Shown: positions 11,287 to 22,189, counted from the first letter of the stretch. The stretch: DNA of 43,105 nt from Ichthyophonus hoferi (GCA_002751075.1 NAOQ01000107.1:121740-164844), one strand, 5' to 3'. The notes: generated from the sequence alone by a model not told the origin. Program-made: numbers and translations.

Positions 11287-12100
11287 TGTTATTCATTTAC
11301 AACTGTAATTATAATGTGTGGCATGACAGATTGATGCACGCTCTCATTGCCATCTACAATAGTTTTTTGCAATCTTCGAATCAGCTTATACCTGCACCAC
11401 AACAAGGTCAGCATTGTAACACCTGTGACATCAATAAGATTGTTAAAAAGAAATGCCCCTCCCATGACATATGTTTTAGCTAGGTACTGGAGTGCATTTG
11501 CAGTGACATTATTGGTCCTCTTCATCTCTCATATTTTAGTTTTAAATGGTTTGTTACATTCATAGATAATTACACCCATTTCACAAGCATTTTCTTAATA
11601 ACAACAAAGGGGGACATTCTCCTTGACTTCAAAATTTTTGTTGCCCATGCAAAAACACTACATGCTCCATTCAAGCTTACCATCCTGTTCATAGAGCAGG
11701 GGCATGAGTACCTGGCCTCTGCATTCATTGCCTTTCTCAAGAAAAGTGCATTTTCCATCATGTTGCCTTTTCTTACACACCCCAAAGCATTAGTATGTCT
11801 GAGAGAACAAACCACCAAATCATGATGATGTGCAGTAACACCAAGGACCATACAAATGTTCCACATTATTTTGGTACTATGCACTTGGAGCTGCCTTTTT
11901 CACCTAGAATCTATCCTCAATGAAGGAAATCTTAAATGATGAGGTCCCCTATATCCTATGGACCAAGGGTACGCCACTAGTGGATTGTCTTTATGTTTTC
12001 AGCTGCAAAGTCATTCATCACTTTTTTGACATCAAGATAAAGGATAAATTCTTACTTAGGGATGCTTAGGGTGCATGCTCAGTTAGGCCAATGGTCAGCA
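11287..12100 (+). pseudogene. Copia-A GAG-pre-integrase and integrase region (fossil)
   Basis: YNVWHDRLMHA followed by HCNTCDINKIVKKKCPSH matches the LWHRRLGH...CxxC..K zinc-binding leader of copia integrase. FIDNYTHFTSIFLITTKGDI matches the FIDDYSR start of the integrase core. Broken. Confidence 0.65.
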
Positions 12101-12639
12101 TGGTTAGCTGATCCTTGAATGGGAAACTAGGGAATTTTCTCTATCATAATGTCATCTTTCATGAAAACTATTTCTTTTTCCAAGGAGAAAACATTTCTGA
12201 ATTGAAAAATCCATTTGCTATAAATAACGTCATCACAGATGCTTTATAAGCTTCAGAGAGAGCATCAATTAATTTTCCAGCCCACCATCCTACACTCATT
12301 CACACAAGACCTTACAGACATTTCTTCCAGACCTAAGAAAGAGAGCATTTTTGAAAGTGGGCCAGAAGTAGCTTTCAGCCAACAACAATGCTTCAAGTAT
12401 CCCCCACAAACTACTCACAGTGGGGAAAGATATGGGGAACACAATATTTTCAGTGAGTAAGTTTTAATTATTATTTAAATTTTAAGTAACTAATATGATT
12501 GATATATGTGTAAAACTGTAACTAAGATTAAAATTTAACTAATCACAATAGGTGTTTCATTTCAAGCACATCTGCTAGTGCAATGGCAGCTTCAAGAAAC
12601 TATGATGAAGTTCCTGGGATCTATGATTTCAAGGGGTTA

Positions 12640-13990
12640 ACACATGCAATGTAATTACATGACAAGCTAAAGTGGATCAGAGGCATGGAGCTAAAGTGAT
12701 CACAATCAACACTTTTCACACTTGACCTGCTACCTCGACCAAAGGGAAAAACCAGTTTACATAATCTCAGAGTGTTTCATCATAAGTGTGACAATGAGAG
12801 ACGAGTAATTAAACACAAGGCTTGTCTAGTAGTAGATCAGGGTTCAATACAGAAGAAAGACTTTGATTTTTTTGACAATAGTTCTCTGATGACTTCTTTT
12901 GCTACAGTCTGAGTTCTTCTGAGCATTGCCACAGTTATAGGACATAATATCACGTAGCTAGATATCACTGGCACCTATTTACATGTATATATAAAAATTT
13001 CTGTGCACATGAAACAGCTACCAATGATGGAAGACAATGACATCCTGAGCTGATCTGCTTTCATGAAAGTTTATTCCTATGGAGCTGAATGCTAGATACA
13101 TTCTTAAAATCAATATGCATGTAACTGGCAGAGACAGACGCATGCCTCTATGTCTCCCATGGTACAACTAAATTTCTATGCCAATGTCTTTATGTAGTCG
13201 ATTTGCTAATAGTGTCTGAAGATCCTAATAACAATAATATTGTGATCATGGCCATTACTGAAATTTTGTTTTACCATGAACTTTGGATTTCCACCAAGTT
13301 TCCTAAACTACACCATTGAGAAAAGATTTGAAAACAGCATCAAACTCTCTCAACATGGATACATCCAGGGGCTGATGATTTCCTATGGTCAAGAAAAAGG
13401 TAGGAAAACATGTAGCCTGATTTATACGGAGCACATAAAATTGGCCACTAGCAATCCAATAGGAAAAGAGCAATGTGACATCACAGCATACCGGAGCATC
13501 ATTAGCTGCCTATTAGGATAGTAAAATTATTGTAAGTCAATATTCAATTCGCTTTAATTTTTCTTGTAAGATTCAGCTCACAGCCCAGTAAAGATCATTG
13601 GGACATGTGCATGCACGTCCTGGGTATCTCAACACATAAAAGGACGATAGAATTCGATACTGCAAAGGATCACTCAAACTGCTGACATATAGTGACATGA
13701 TTTTGGAGCCAACCCAATTGATACAAACTGTATGACAGGATGTGCTATTTTTTTTGCTGATGGCCTAGTGTACTGGCTCAGCAAGAAACAAAGCATATAC
13801 ACTCAAAGTACTACCCAAAATGAGTTCATAGCCCTCAACATATGCACACAATAAATATGGTACATCACATCATTGTTGGATTGCTTAAGAATTGATTCTT
13901 AGCCAGTCCCCTTTTATGGGGACAACCAGAGTGCCCCGTGATTATAGAAGAAGGCCTGTTTTTCCAGACAAATTAGACACATCAAGTAAG
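12640..13990 (+). pseudogene. Copia-A reverse transcriptase and RNase H region (fossil)
   Basis: VFHHKCDNERRVIKHKACLV matches the VFK.K....G...RYKARLVAKG block of copia RT, and LDITGTYLHVYIKISVHMKQ matches its MDVKTAFL...Y..QP block. FFADGLVYWLSKKQSIYTQS with NEFIAL matches RNase H, and FYGDNQSAP the segment after it. Broken many times. Confidence 0.7.
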
Positions 13991-14497
13991 TTACTGGAAT
14001 ATTAAGGAAGTAATTAAAAATGGAAAGTCCTAGTAAAAGGGCTCCTGACACAAATACATGCAGTGGACTGTTAGACAAAAGCTATGACAGAGCCAGCCTT
14101 TCAAGTGGCCAAAAGTTTATTGAAGCTTGTTTCCATTTAATATTAAATTGTGGCCATGACATCATAGACTGTTATCAAGCCAAGAGAGAGTGTGTTGAAA
14201 GCAAAGCATTTAATGTTTTATCTTTACTGATAAAAATCTATTTTTTTTTTTAGTTCAATGTTAGTTAATTATATAAAGTTTTTAAATTGCATAGTGTTTT
14301 TATTCTGGTAAATTGATTGTTCAATATACATTATACAAGCAGCTACACCAATGAGGTAGTTAGTTAAAGAACTATTTCAGTAAAGATATATTGGAATTGG
14401 ATTATTCGGTTAAGATTGGAAAGTGTATAAAAGAAAAAGAAAAACAACTAATAAAAAATGCTGTTCTTAGTCATCAATAATTTACTGTTCGATTTAT

Positions 14498-14953
14498 GTG
14501 CTTTATATTTTACTTCATATTATATCTATTGTTGTCAAAGAAATTGAAGTAGATAATTCAGATATTTTTCTAGAAGGCCAACTAGTTAAGTCTGGTGTTG
14601 ATCCTTCAGATAACAATAATTCTATACCTATCTGCATGCAGCCACAATTAGATCATAGCTATTACATATACAATATATTGCTGAGTAGGAAGCCAAAAGC
14701 TTCTATATCCATTGATAAATAGAAAGAAATTCAAAAGCAGCTAACTAGAGCTTTGGCCTGCCCTGTACTTGATGACGACTATCTGATAAAACTTGGTACA
14801 ACAAATGCTAGTCCTATTTTCATTATTCTCTGTTCAATAAAACACTCCATGATAAGTTATGTACAGGAATCTGTGGTAGTTCTAGTAAATTGTCCACAGA
14901 TTCTTATAACATGTTTAGCAATTCCTCTAGTGAACAACCAGAAAAACCCCTAG
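14498..14953 (+). pseudogene. Copia-B gag-like leader (fossil)
   Basis: VVKEIEVDNSDIFLEGQLVK, later PQLDHSYYIY and LLSRKPKASISIDK, then CPVLDDDYLIKLGTTN. These are relatives of 8640-9060. Broken. Confidence 0.6.
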
Positions 14954-15114
14954 GAAATCTACATAAGTACAATTAGCATGACTACAACTCCTTTTCACCC
15001 CCAAACTAAGATGATCAATTCCCCCTACATTCACAAATAATTTCCAATTATCAGTTACTTGTAGCAATTCCTTAAATTTGGCAACCCTCAATCAGAAGGA
15101 ACACAAGCATTGTC

Positions 15115-16034
15115 ATGTTTACAGAAACTCCATGGCACACATCTTCAGCGTCAGTAAATTACTCATCACATCTACTGACTTTCAAATCAGAAGACCTTTT
15201 GTGGACAGTGAGGGGCTTCCATCATAATTGCATATTTTTTGAGTATATTTTCCCAATCATACATTCTACATCACTACCTACTACTGACCCATTAACAGCT
15301 GCATCCAATCCCATAGTATTACTATAATCTACCAATGTCCCTACATCAATGACACTATCCTCATGTCAACAACTTCTGCAGATTATGAGGACTACGCATT
15401 TCAGAGAGAGTCCATTCCAATGAACCTCTCTCTATTTCAATTCGTTTCTTGCCTTCCGTTCCCCCAAATTTTATGCCATTTCCTCAATTCTTACCTCCCA
15501 ACAAGAGAGAGTGTGTAGAGTACTTCCTTGAGGAAGAGCCAAACAGCCTCTCTTACAGCAAACATAACTATACACTACCAACAACATGATCTGGATAACA
15601 ATACAGCAATTGCACATCATCAAAATCTATAGCAAGCCAGTGTGCTGTCATGTTTGCCCCAATTGCCTCAACTTTAAATACACCCAGGCTAGCTGATCTA
15701 AAGATCTACAAGGGTACAATGCAAGTCCATGACAAACTGGCATAGAATACCACCATGCACATGAAGTTCAATACCATCAACAAATTCCATACTTGGACCA
15801 TCATACCATGCAACTAAGTCTCCAAGAAGGCTACTATACTTTGAAACCTATGGTTATACTAAGGAAAAAAGACAGCAACAGTAATGTTACTCAAAACAAA
15901 GCCAGACTCTGCACTAAAGGGAGCATGAAAGTGAAGAACAAGGACTTCCTTAGCATTTCTTCCTTAGTCACTAGTTTTGTAACCATTGAGATCCACATTG
16001 CCATTGCTGCTGCATGCCAGGATAGGCTGACCTA
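15115..16034 (+). pseudogene. Copia-B spacer and N-terminal RT region (fossil)
   Basis: 15115-15327 is an open stretch of uncertain identity that follows the gag-related segment shared with 22190-22510. From about 15780 the frame shows QNKARLCTKGSMKVKNKDFL and IAIAAACQ, matching the RYKARLVAKGF...DF and LALAA blocks of copia RT. The match stops abruptly near 16030. Confidence 0.6.
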
Positions 16035-16039
16035 ACTTG

Positions 16040-16309
16040 TGTCAGAATCAGTTGAACACACTGATTTGTATCGCTGCCGCTTTGGTCGCTAACGTCAGAG
16101 CTGAAGTTAAATTCCTCTAATAGATTTCTAAAAATGTCGTCCTCACTGCTGTCAGAAGAGAAACGAATTCTAGCCTTCTTCCTCTCTGTTCCTACAGATC
16201 CTTTCTTGGTCATAGACAAAATTACTGTCTTCTGCTTAATTAAGGCAATATTTGGAGTGATTACCGGTCTTCTAGTTATAACCATAACAAACTCCAATAT
16301 ATAGTACAA
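16040..16309 (-). CDS. Hypothetical Ser/Asp-rich ORF in the insert
   Basis: About 90 residues from Met at 16309. A basic stretch (MTKKGSVGTERKKARIRF) is followed by an acidic, serine-rich stretch (SSDSSEDDIFRNLLEEFNF, then SSDVSDQSGSD). The frame runs on into antisense copia sequence, so its real end is at or near the insert boundary (about 16035). The composition resembles disordered N-termini of some transposases or nuclear proteins. No family assigned. Confidence 0.35.
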
Positions 16310-17065
16310 AGAGACAAAGTTTTTGGTACAAAAGCTTTTATTACTTAGAACATACCACCCAGGGATCCTGAATAAGTCTATAGATACTAGTTATATATTT
16401 GTTGGATCGTAGTCGAATCCAGTTGACCATGTGATAAAAACACACTTGCATAAAGTTCTCATTCTAATAGATCTTCAACATCTAGTTAGTGACATAAAGC
16501 CCAATAAAGTCCATTGATTATGTGAAGAGTGTTGTTATATTAAGCCAGTACATGTTTAGATTGATTAATTATCTTGTGTGAATTACCTAGTTACTAACCT
16601 CTCACTGATTGATTAGTATTATTGAACTTGAAACTATTAATCAATTAGCAATCACTGGATTAGCGGACGGTACAAGACTATTAATAGGTATTTTTAATTA
16701 AGTCATTAGCTTTCATAAAGTCATAATTATGGTCATCAATTAGATCGTGATCAGCCAAAGAATTTTAAGGCACAGGCTTGGCTTTAGTTTTCAACCTGGG
16801 GTTTTATTATTGTAACCTGGAACTTTATCCTCTCGGGACATTACCCATTAGATAACTTTAGTGTGCTTAAGCATTAGCGTTAAGTTTAGTACACAGTACT
16901 AACAATCAGGGCAAACAATACCATTCCGATTATACCAATGTCTTCATCTACTTCAATACTTTAACTGAACTGGTATTCAGCACGAGGCCGGAAACTATAT
17001 AACGCCTACTCAGGTCTCTTAAAAGGACTGAATAATATTATTAATAAACTGATACTACGCTTAGT

Positions 17066-17500
17066 TTATATTACGCCTAAATATAGAAAGGCGACAGTTA
17101 AATACAGTATTAAACGTAGTATTCCGTTAACTCCATACACTATAGAACGGTCCGTTATAACCATTAGGAAATTCAGAGTCATAGTAACTTCTTCTGACTT
17201 GTTTGAGACAGAGCAGCGTGCGTCTTCTGCAGTACCAACCAGACAGCTCCAACCACTCCCCAAAATCATTATCCCAGCCCAGTGACCTTCACTGACAAGC
17301 ATCAGTGAAGACTCTTCCTCATCCTCAAGTTCAGAGTTATCTGAATCAACAAGCAACAAGGACTTAACGGAAATTGACAAGGAGACCTCTGACAAGAAGT
17401 CAAACGAGTCTATCTCGGGCTCTTGCGTTGGCTGTGCTGTAGGCACTGGCATCTGGTGTCTGGCAGCTGGTGGATGAGGTATTATATGGGTATTTCCCAC
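17066..17500 (-). CDS. Hypothetical acidic, proline-rich ORF in the insert
   Basis: 144 residues: MGNTHIIPHPPAARHQMPVP, then a PTAQPTQEPEIDSFDFLSEV segment, then an acidic cluster DNSELEDEEESSLMLVSEG, and a hydrophobic C-terminus (LRLILYLTVAFLYLGVI) that could be a membrane segment. It could belong with the acidic frame at 16040-16309 on the same strand. No family recognised. Confidence 0.35.
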   Translation of the reverse strand: MGNTHIIPHPPAARHQMPVPTAQPTQEPEIDSFDFLSEVSLSISVKSLLLVDSDNSELEDEEESSLMLVSEGHWAGIMILGSGWSCLVGTAEDARCSVSNKSEEVTMTLNFLMVITDRSIVYGVNGILRLILYLTVAFLYLGVI

Positions 17501-17579
17501 TTGTTTTGTACATTACCTTAGTGTCCCTTTGAGGCAGGAAATGTTGATAGGTCAAATACAGTTTGATAATGGGATTAAA

Positions 17580-17918
17580 ATAATGTACAAGACGACTGGG
17601 AAACACCCAGTTGAACGGGTAACCAAACACGCACAACAACAAGTAACATCTTTAACCGCTGAACTGGCAGCACAACAAGAGGCCACACTAGCCGCTCAAC
17701 GGGCAACCCACTAGAACACTGCTTTGGCCACGGAACACGCGAAAAAAAAAAGTGGCAACTTAACCGTCAAGCTCACTGCGCTACAAGAGGCCAAGCGGGC
17801 CGCTGAACGGGCAGCCCGCCATAACGCTACCTTAACCACGGAACACGCAAAACAACAAACGGCGGCATTAACCATCAAGCGCACACTACAGAAAGAGGCA
17901 ATCCAAGCCGTTGAATAG
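17580..17918 (+). CDS. Frame with 36-residue (108-bp) coiled-coil repeats
   Basis: Two full units and one partial unit, each starting HA[QK][QK][QK] (17622, 17730, 17838), continue ..LT.[EK]L.A.QEA..AA.RA..., for example HAQQQVTSLTAELAAQQEAT and HAKKKSGNLTVKLTALQEAK. The Ala/Glu/Gln/Lys content and seven-residue spacing predict a long alpha-helical coiled coil. GC content is well above the surroundings. The reading is not intact from end to end. It could be a structural protein fragment brought in by the insert. No family assigned. Confidence 0.45.
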
Positions 17919-18149
17919 ATTCATAATCCTGTGCAAAGTTGTTGTATCTTTGTATAATGTGTTTTAACGCGGTTTATGAACCTAAAAAGGAAGAGAATGT
18001 GTAAAGCCGTCTAGAAATAGTATATAAAGATATAAAGACCGTACAGAAATAATATAGAGGTTGTGTTAGAAAGCGTATAGAAATAGTATGTAACCCGTGT
18101 TTATTATTAGTTGTTTCTGTCACTTTTATACTTTCGCAACATGCGTTGA

Positions 18150-18344
18150 TTATGGGTTTCACTTATAGATCGGTTCATCAATGTCAATGGGACACCGATC
18201 GTAAATACAGTTTACAGAAGACTTCTGAGAGCCACTAGAACTATCTTATCTTATCCAAAATGTTATCAACTAATAATAGGCCAATCGTTGCGTGATCCGC
18301 TTGTTATTAGAGCTTCGGCTGACTACATATTCATTCGGATTTGA
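18150..18344 (+). CDS. Open frame with an LYR-motif-like start (possible exon)
   Basis: About 64 codons with no ATG near the start. They include NTVYRRLLRATRTIL, then SLRDPLVIRASADYIF. LYRM (Complex1_LYR) proteins carry [LV]YRxLLR near the N-terminus and assist mitochondrial Fe-S or respiratory-complex assembly. Only the motif and helical character match. An acceptor-like cttatag precedes at 18159-18168. Chance or another family is quite possible. Confidence 0.2.
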   Translation, partial: LWVSLIDRFINVNGTPIVNTVYRRLLRATRTILSYPKCYQLIIGQSLRDPLVIRASADYIFIRI

Positions 18345-18696
18345 ATGGTCATACAAGATTCGTACGGCTCGTAGTGCGGGATGCGTTAACTGGAACAGTC
18401 GTGAATATTTCGGACTATGTCTAATGATTAACACTAGTTAAATTAACTACTATCATTCATCTGTATTTAAGCATATTTGTCCTAATCAAATATAATTAGC
18501 GGCATTAAAAATTAGTTAGTTAATTAACTCTAACACTTACAAACCGATTGTAACTTCATTGAGAACTCGAACTCTACTGCATATACAGAGGTATAATGGA
18601 AAATGAACAGCAAACTATGTGTTCTCGTGGCATGCCTCATAAAGTATCCAGCCTAGTACTTATGGGAACTGAGATACTTGAACAACTTAGTATTCA

Positions 18697-19932
18697 TTTC
18701 ACATACTTACATCATTAGACAATCCCACCTACACGCTCCAGCCCCTTATGATGAAAGATGCTGATCGCCCCAATTGGTTATATAAATTATCCAATTACCT
18801 CTATGGACTCCGTGTGAGTGGCCTAAGCTGGAGCCAGATCCTGAATGGGTTTCTAAAGACTCAGAACATGTATTGGGCCGACCGGGATCTTTGCCTCTAC
18901 ATTTCCAACGCAAGTGGCCATTTCCTTACCTTACTATGTTATGTTGATGACATGCTCATTGTGTTAGAACACATTTAGCTGACAAGGAGGCCCTTGTCAA
19001 GACATTCTCTAACAGATTCCCAATGAAGAACAAAGGTTGGCCTACTGACTTCTTAGATTACACTACTTAAAAATATGATGGCAACATAAATGTCCCAGGT
19101 CAGCCACATTCAGAACCCAATCAGGTCCTATGGCCGGGAGCATTGCCACCTAAATTATTCCCCAATTCTTCTAGAACACATCAAGGAGACCACCAGTAAC
19201 ACTAAGGAATCAGAAGCCTGTGATACTGCCACTTACTAAACCTTGATTAGATATTTACTATAGATTGCCAAGTTCAGCTGACTTGATGACCAGTTTGCAG
19301 TAATCTACCTCACCCAATACACAAGGAGGTTTAAAACGGCCATCTAGGAAGTGGCTATGCACTTTCTAAGGTATATAAAAATCACAGCAGAAGAGTACAT
19401 AATGTATGAGAGGGTCACTAATGCTCAAGGCTTTTTCTGATACAGATGGTGCAGCTAATTCACATACATCATGGAGTACTTTGGGATATGTAATTTACCT
19501 TGCAGGAAGGCCCATTAATTGATTTTTTAAGAAGCAGAGCATTACAGCCCTTTCCATGACTGAAAGTGGATATATAGTCATGTCAACCACATATCAGTAG
19601 ATCTCTTACATTACTTTACTACTAGATTGCCTACATATTGAAACTGGATACATAACGTTACATACTGACGACCAGTAAGCAATATGGCATATTGAGAGAA
19701 TTTGTGTCCCCAGAGGTACCAGACACATCAAAATTTGATACTGATACATCTAGGAATGTGTATCTAACAAGGCTAAATCTTGCTCAACTGAATTGATGGT
19801 AGCTGATTGCTTGACAAAAGCAATATCCAACTGTAACTTTAAGCATGCTAAATATATGATGAGGATGCACGGTCTTCATTAATTCCCAATCTATTCCTGT
19901 CTACTATAATCATTGCATCATCTACAGGGAGG
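18697..19932 (+). pseudogene. Copia-B C-terminal RT and RNase H region (fossil)
   Basis: WLYKLSNYLYGLRVSGLSWS matches the VYKLKKALYGLKQ.PR.W block and LLCYVDDMLIV matches the YVDD catalytic block of copia RT. RNase H follows about 19430-19740 (SITALSMTESGYIVMS matching the ALSSTEAEYIA block). Broken. Confidence 0.75.
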
Positions 19933-20270
19933 TGTTACAATCTCCTAAAAAAAAAAAAAAATCCCACACACTCAAAATTGTCACATGATCGCTAGCCATA
20001 GAAGCGTAAGAAGGTTCGATCAAAGCCTAGATGACAAGTAAATCAACCCTTTATTATATTATGTGGCATAAAAACACTACTACATCAACGAGGAAATGTG
20101 TTAACTCAGCATACGATAGGGACATAGTAGTATTAAGTATTGTAATAGGATCAGAAAATTCCAGTGGGTCTCTGTGACCTATTGTGAATTAGATTAGCTA
20201 ATACAAATGTTTATGATTGGTTCCATTTAAGTTATTGAACTTGGCAACACATTGGCGTTAACTAGAAAGT
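19933..20270 (+). repeat. Right LTR of Copia-B
   Basis: It starts TGTTACAATCTCC directly after a purine-rich tract. GCTAGCCATAGAAGCGTAAG onwards is homologous to the inverted solo LTR at 8143-8481. The right end is estimated from the 339-bp length of that copy. A 14-15-base poly-A run sits just inside the start. Confidence 0.6.
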
Positions 20271-20326
20271 TAGCACTGGCGATAACACAAAGTATGAAAG
20301 ATAGCTTCACTTAATGATCGATCTCA

Positions 20327-20554
20327 TTGTGCGATTTCCACATTCGCAAGCACATCAAAGCATTCATCCTTTCTTCTAGATTAGAACAAAAATTTAATTA
20401 CTACAACCAATTACTTAGAGAGGTGGTATATGGGCCTTCAATAGATCCTTTAGCACAAAAACTGAGCCCTAAAGACAGGCCTGATCAGGCAGCTATCACT
20501 TACGCTGGTCAAACAACAATAACCACTGCCAGTTATTCAATTGGAAATCGATAG
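20327..20554 (+). CDS. Hypothetical ORF beside the Copia-B LTR
   Basis: 75 residues of good complexity (RKHIKAFILSSRLEQKFNYY, then NQLLREVVYGPSIDPLAQKL, then SPKDRPDQAAITYAGQTTIT), with AATAAA at 20604-20609, about 50 bases after the stop. The N-terminal part may overlap the LTR end. Not recognised. It could be a terminal exon, or gag from another old element. Confidence 0.3.
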   Translation: MCDFHIRKHIKAFILSSRLEQKFNYYNQLLREVVYGPSIDPLAQKLSPKDRPDQAAITYAGQTTITTASYSIGNR

Positions 20555-20603
20555 AACCGACACTGATTCCGATAAAAACCATGATCATTGTCATATTATG
20601 TTG

Positions 20604-20609
20604 AATAAA
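20604..20609 (+). terminator. Poly(A) signal AATAAA
   Basis: Follows the ORF at 20327-20554 by about 50 bases. Confidence 0.3.
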
Positions 20610-20816
20610 CTATTTTTTCTGGACTACATGTGTGGTAGTAATTGTTAATGATATTATATGATTATAATTATATAAAGAAATACTTAAATTAATTAAATAT
20701 TCCTGTTTCAACATGTTCTGACCACTGAGATAGATATGGGGACCCTCCCACCATGACAGAACCACTTGCGAAACATTTCCCTTCGTTTTTAAAGCTACAT
20801 ACATGAATGCATCATG

Positions 20817-20849
20817 ATTGACCAATGAGAATGGCTCTATCAGCTCTTA
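20817..20849 (+). repeat. 33-bp dispersed repeat, right copy
   Basis: Identical to 7459-7491 and followed, as there, by a TAGTCTAAAC box at about 20902-20911. Confidence 0.85.
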
Positions 20850-20929
20850 CGGCTATACTTTATCTAGCAATGTAAAAACACACTACATTATGGCTTACGT
20901 AGTCTAAACGGAGGGAAGCTTTGTTGCAA

Positions 20930-22189
20930 CTTTAAGCTAATAATTAAATTTATTTTAATTTACTAAATGACAGAGTAATTAACTTTCTGTGCTATTTCAT
21001 TGGTTTAGCAGTTTCACAAATTCCAAAGAATACTTATAAATAGATATTTTTTCAATCAGTATAAATAGATTAGTGTGCTGATTGGACTCCAGCTCAGTCA
21101 TGGGGTCTCACGTAGATCCGATTGTTTACTTTTCATATTATCATGTGACGTAATGCATAACTAACAGCGCCACAGCACTGCACTATTTGAATAGCCAAAT
21201 TTATCTAAAACCTGTATTGCTCTAGTTGATAGTTATTTACATCTAACCTCGTCCTACGTTATTTTATTGTAAACTTATATGGCTTTAATTAATACAAGGT
21301 GCAATACTTAGAAATAAGTGGAGCTACGTGTACTGACTTGTCAGTACATCGGTGGAGGACTATATAACGCTTGATCAGTTCATTAGTAATGGCCAAAAAC
21401 CAAAAAAAAAAAAGATGATTTAAACAAATTCCTTTAACTTCTTAGTATGAACTATGAATTAAGATAGATCATATTTTGGTTCGCAGGTTAGAGTAAGGAA
21501 AGCCAATGCTTTCTTTCTCAGAATATTATCTAATGAGTCAATTAGTCAGTGCTTTGTTCGTACACATTAGAGCTTTACGACAATAGATACCAGAGAAGAT
21601 ATCTGGAAGCTTTAACAACAATATTAGACAACTACATTACAATATATCTTATCTATTAACATATATGTTGTCTAAACATGTGGTAAATTTAGATTATCAC
21701 ACTAATGGTACAGCTCTAAGTCAACACCGTCCAATTCTGATGAGTATATAAAAATATCAGGATATGGGCTGAATCATGGTACACGACTTTCATAGTAACT
21801 GTTAAATTTCATTTATTTTCCTCTACCAAAGCCAAAGCTACAACCACACCTGGGAGATAATACATCCAGAACAATAAACTATTGAACTCCTTTCCTTGTA
21901 TCTTGAACCATCCTTTAAATACTAAATAATTACTTGTTCATCCGAGTTATGCAGTACTTCTTTTAGTTTAGCTGGTACAGTACCAACAACAGATTAACAC
22001 ACTGTTTTAGCGGTTCCAATCTTACAACTTGACCCGGGTCGGGATGGGTCACCTATACAACTCTTACAGATTGAGCATACCTTACAATTTACCAGAACAA
22101 ACTATTTACCATGTAAGATAATAGTTGGATTCTGACAGTAACCAATAATCATTAGCCTCTATTTGCTAAAACACTTAGTGATAAACCAT
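20930..22189. other. Non-coding repeat-derived DNA
   Basis: No gene seen. 21600-21720 resembles the tandem unit at 7638-7862. An ACTATATAACGC box at 21359-21370 matches one at 16994-17005. A short G+C-rich palindrome-like GACCCGGGTCGGG lies near 22030. Confidence 0.4.

Larger units (their letters stand above)
8001..14515 (+). mobile_element. Copia-A: old, broken Ty1/copia LTR retrotransposon
   Basis: A fossil. The 5' LTR starts at 8001 (TGTTGGAACC) and the 3' LTR at 14193 (TGTTGAAAGC), preceded by a purine-rich tract AGAGAGAG at 14183-14190. The LTR pair aligns from the TGTT through a TATA-like GTATAAAAG, but is clearly diverged (roughly a fifth to a quarter of positions by eye). Parts in copia order: gag-like region about 8640-10450, protease 10567-11283, GAG-pre-integrase and integrase about 11300-12100, reverse transcriptase about 12640-13350, RNase H about 13650-13990. 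Coding is broken many times throughout, so the element is old. The right LTR is shared with the next element. LTR ends are uncertain by tens of bases. Confidence 0.8.
16035..18695. mobile_element. 2.7-kb insert of unknown type inside the Copia-B reverse transcriptase
   Basis: Copia RT homology stops near 16030 and resumes near 18700 at the expected next block. The DNA between has more CpG and different ORFs: Ser/Asp-rich frames on the minus strand (16040-16309, 17066-17500), a 36-residue repeat frame (17580-17918, plus) and an LYR-like frame (18150-18344, plus). No terminal inverted repeats or target duplication were found by eye, so the class and exact ends are unknown. Confidence 0.55.
14193..20270 (+). 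mobile_element. Copia-B: second old, broken Ty1/copia element in tandem, with a 2.7-kb insert
   Basis: A fossil. It uses the LTR at 14193 as its left end and the LTR at 19933 (TGTTACAATCTCC, preceded by purine-rich ACAGGGAGG) as its right end. Parts: gag-like leader about 14520-14960, further gag/spacer about 14960-15750, RT first half about 15780-16030, foreign insert about 16035-18695, RT second half 18700-18980, RNase H about 19430-19740. Protease and integrase are not visible, so a large internal part is missing. It is broken many times and old. The LTR at 19933 is closer to the inverted solo LTR at 8143-8481 than to its own left LTR. Confidence 0.7.

Noticed and set aside
20610-20825. 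Minus-strand 71-residue frame (VNHDAFMYVALKTKGNVSQV)
   Set aside because: Looks moderately coding, but no family, signal or neighbour supports it, and the right end overlaps the dispersed 33-bp repeat.
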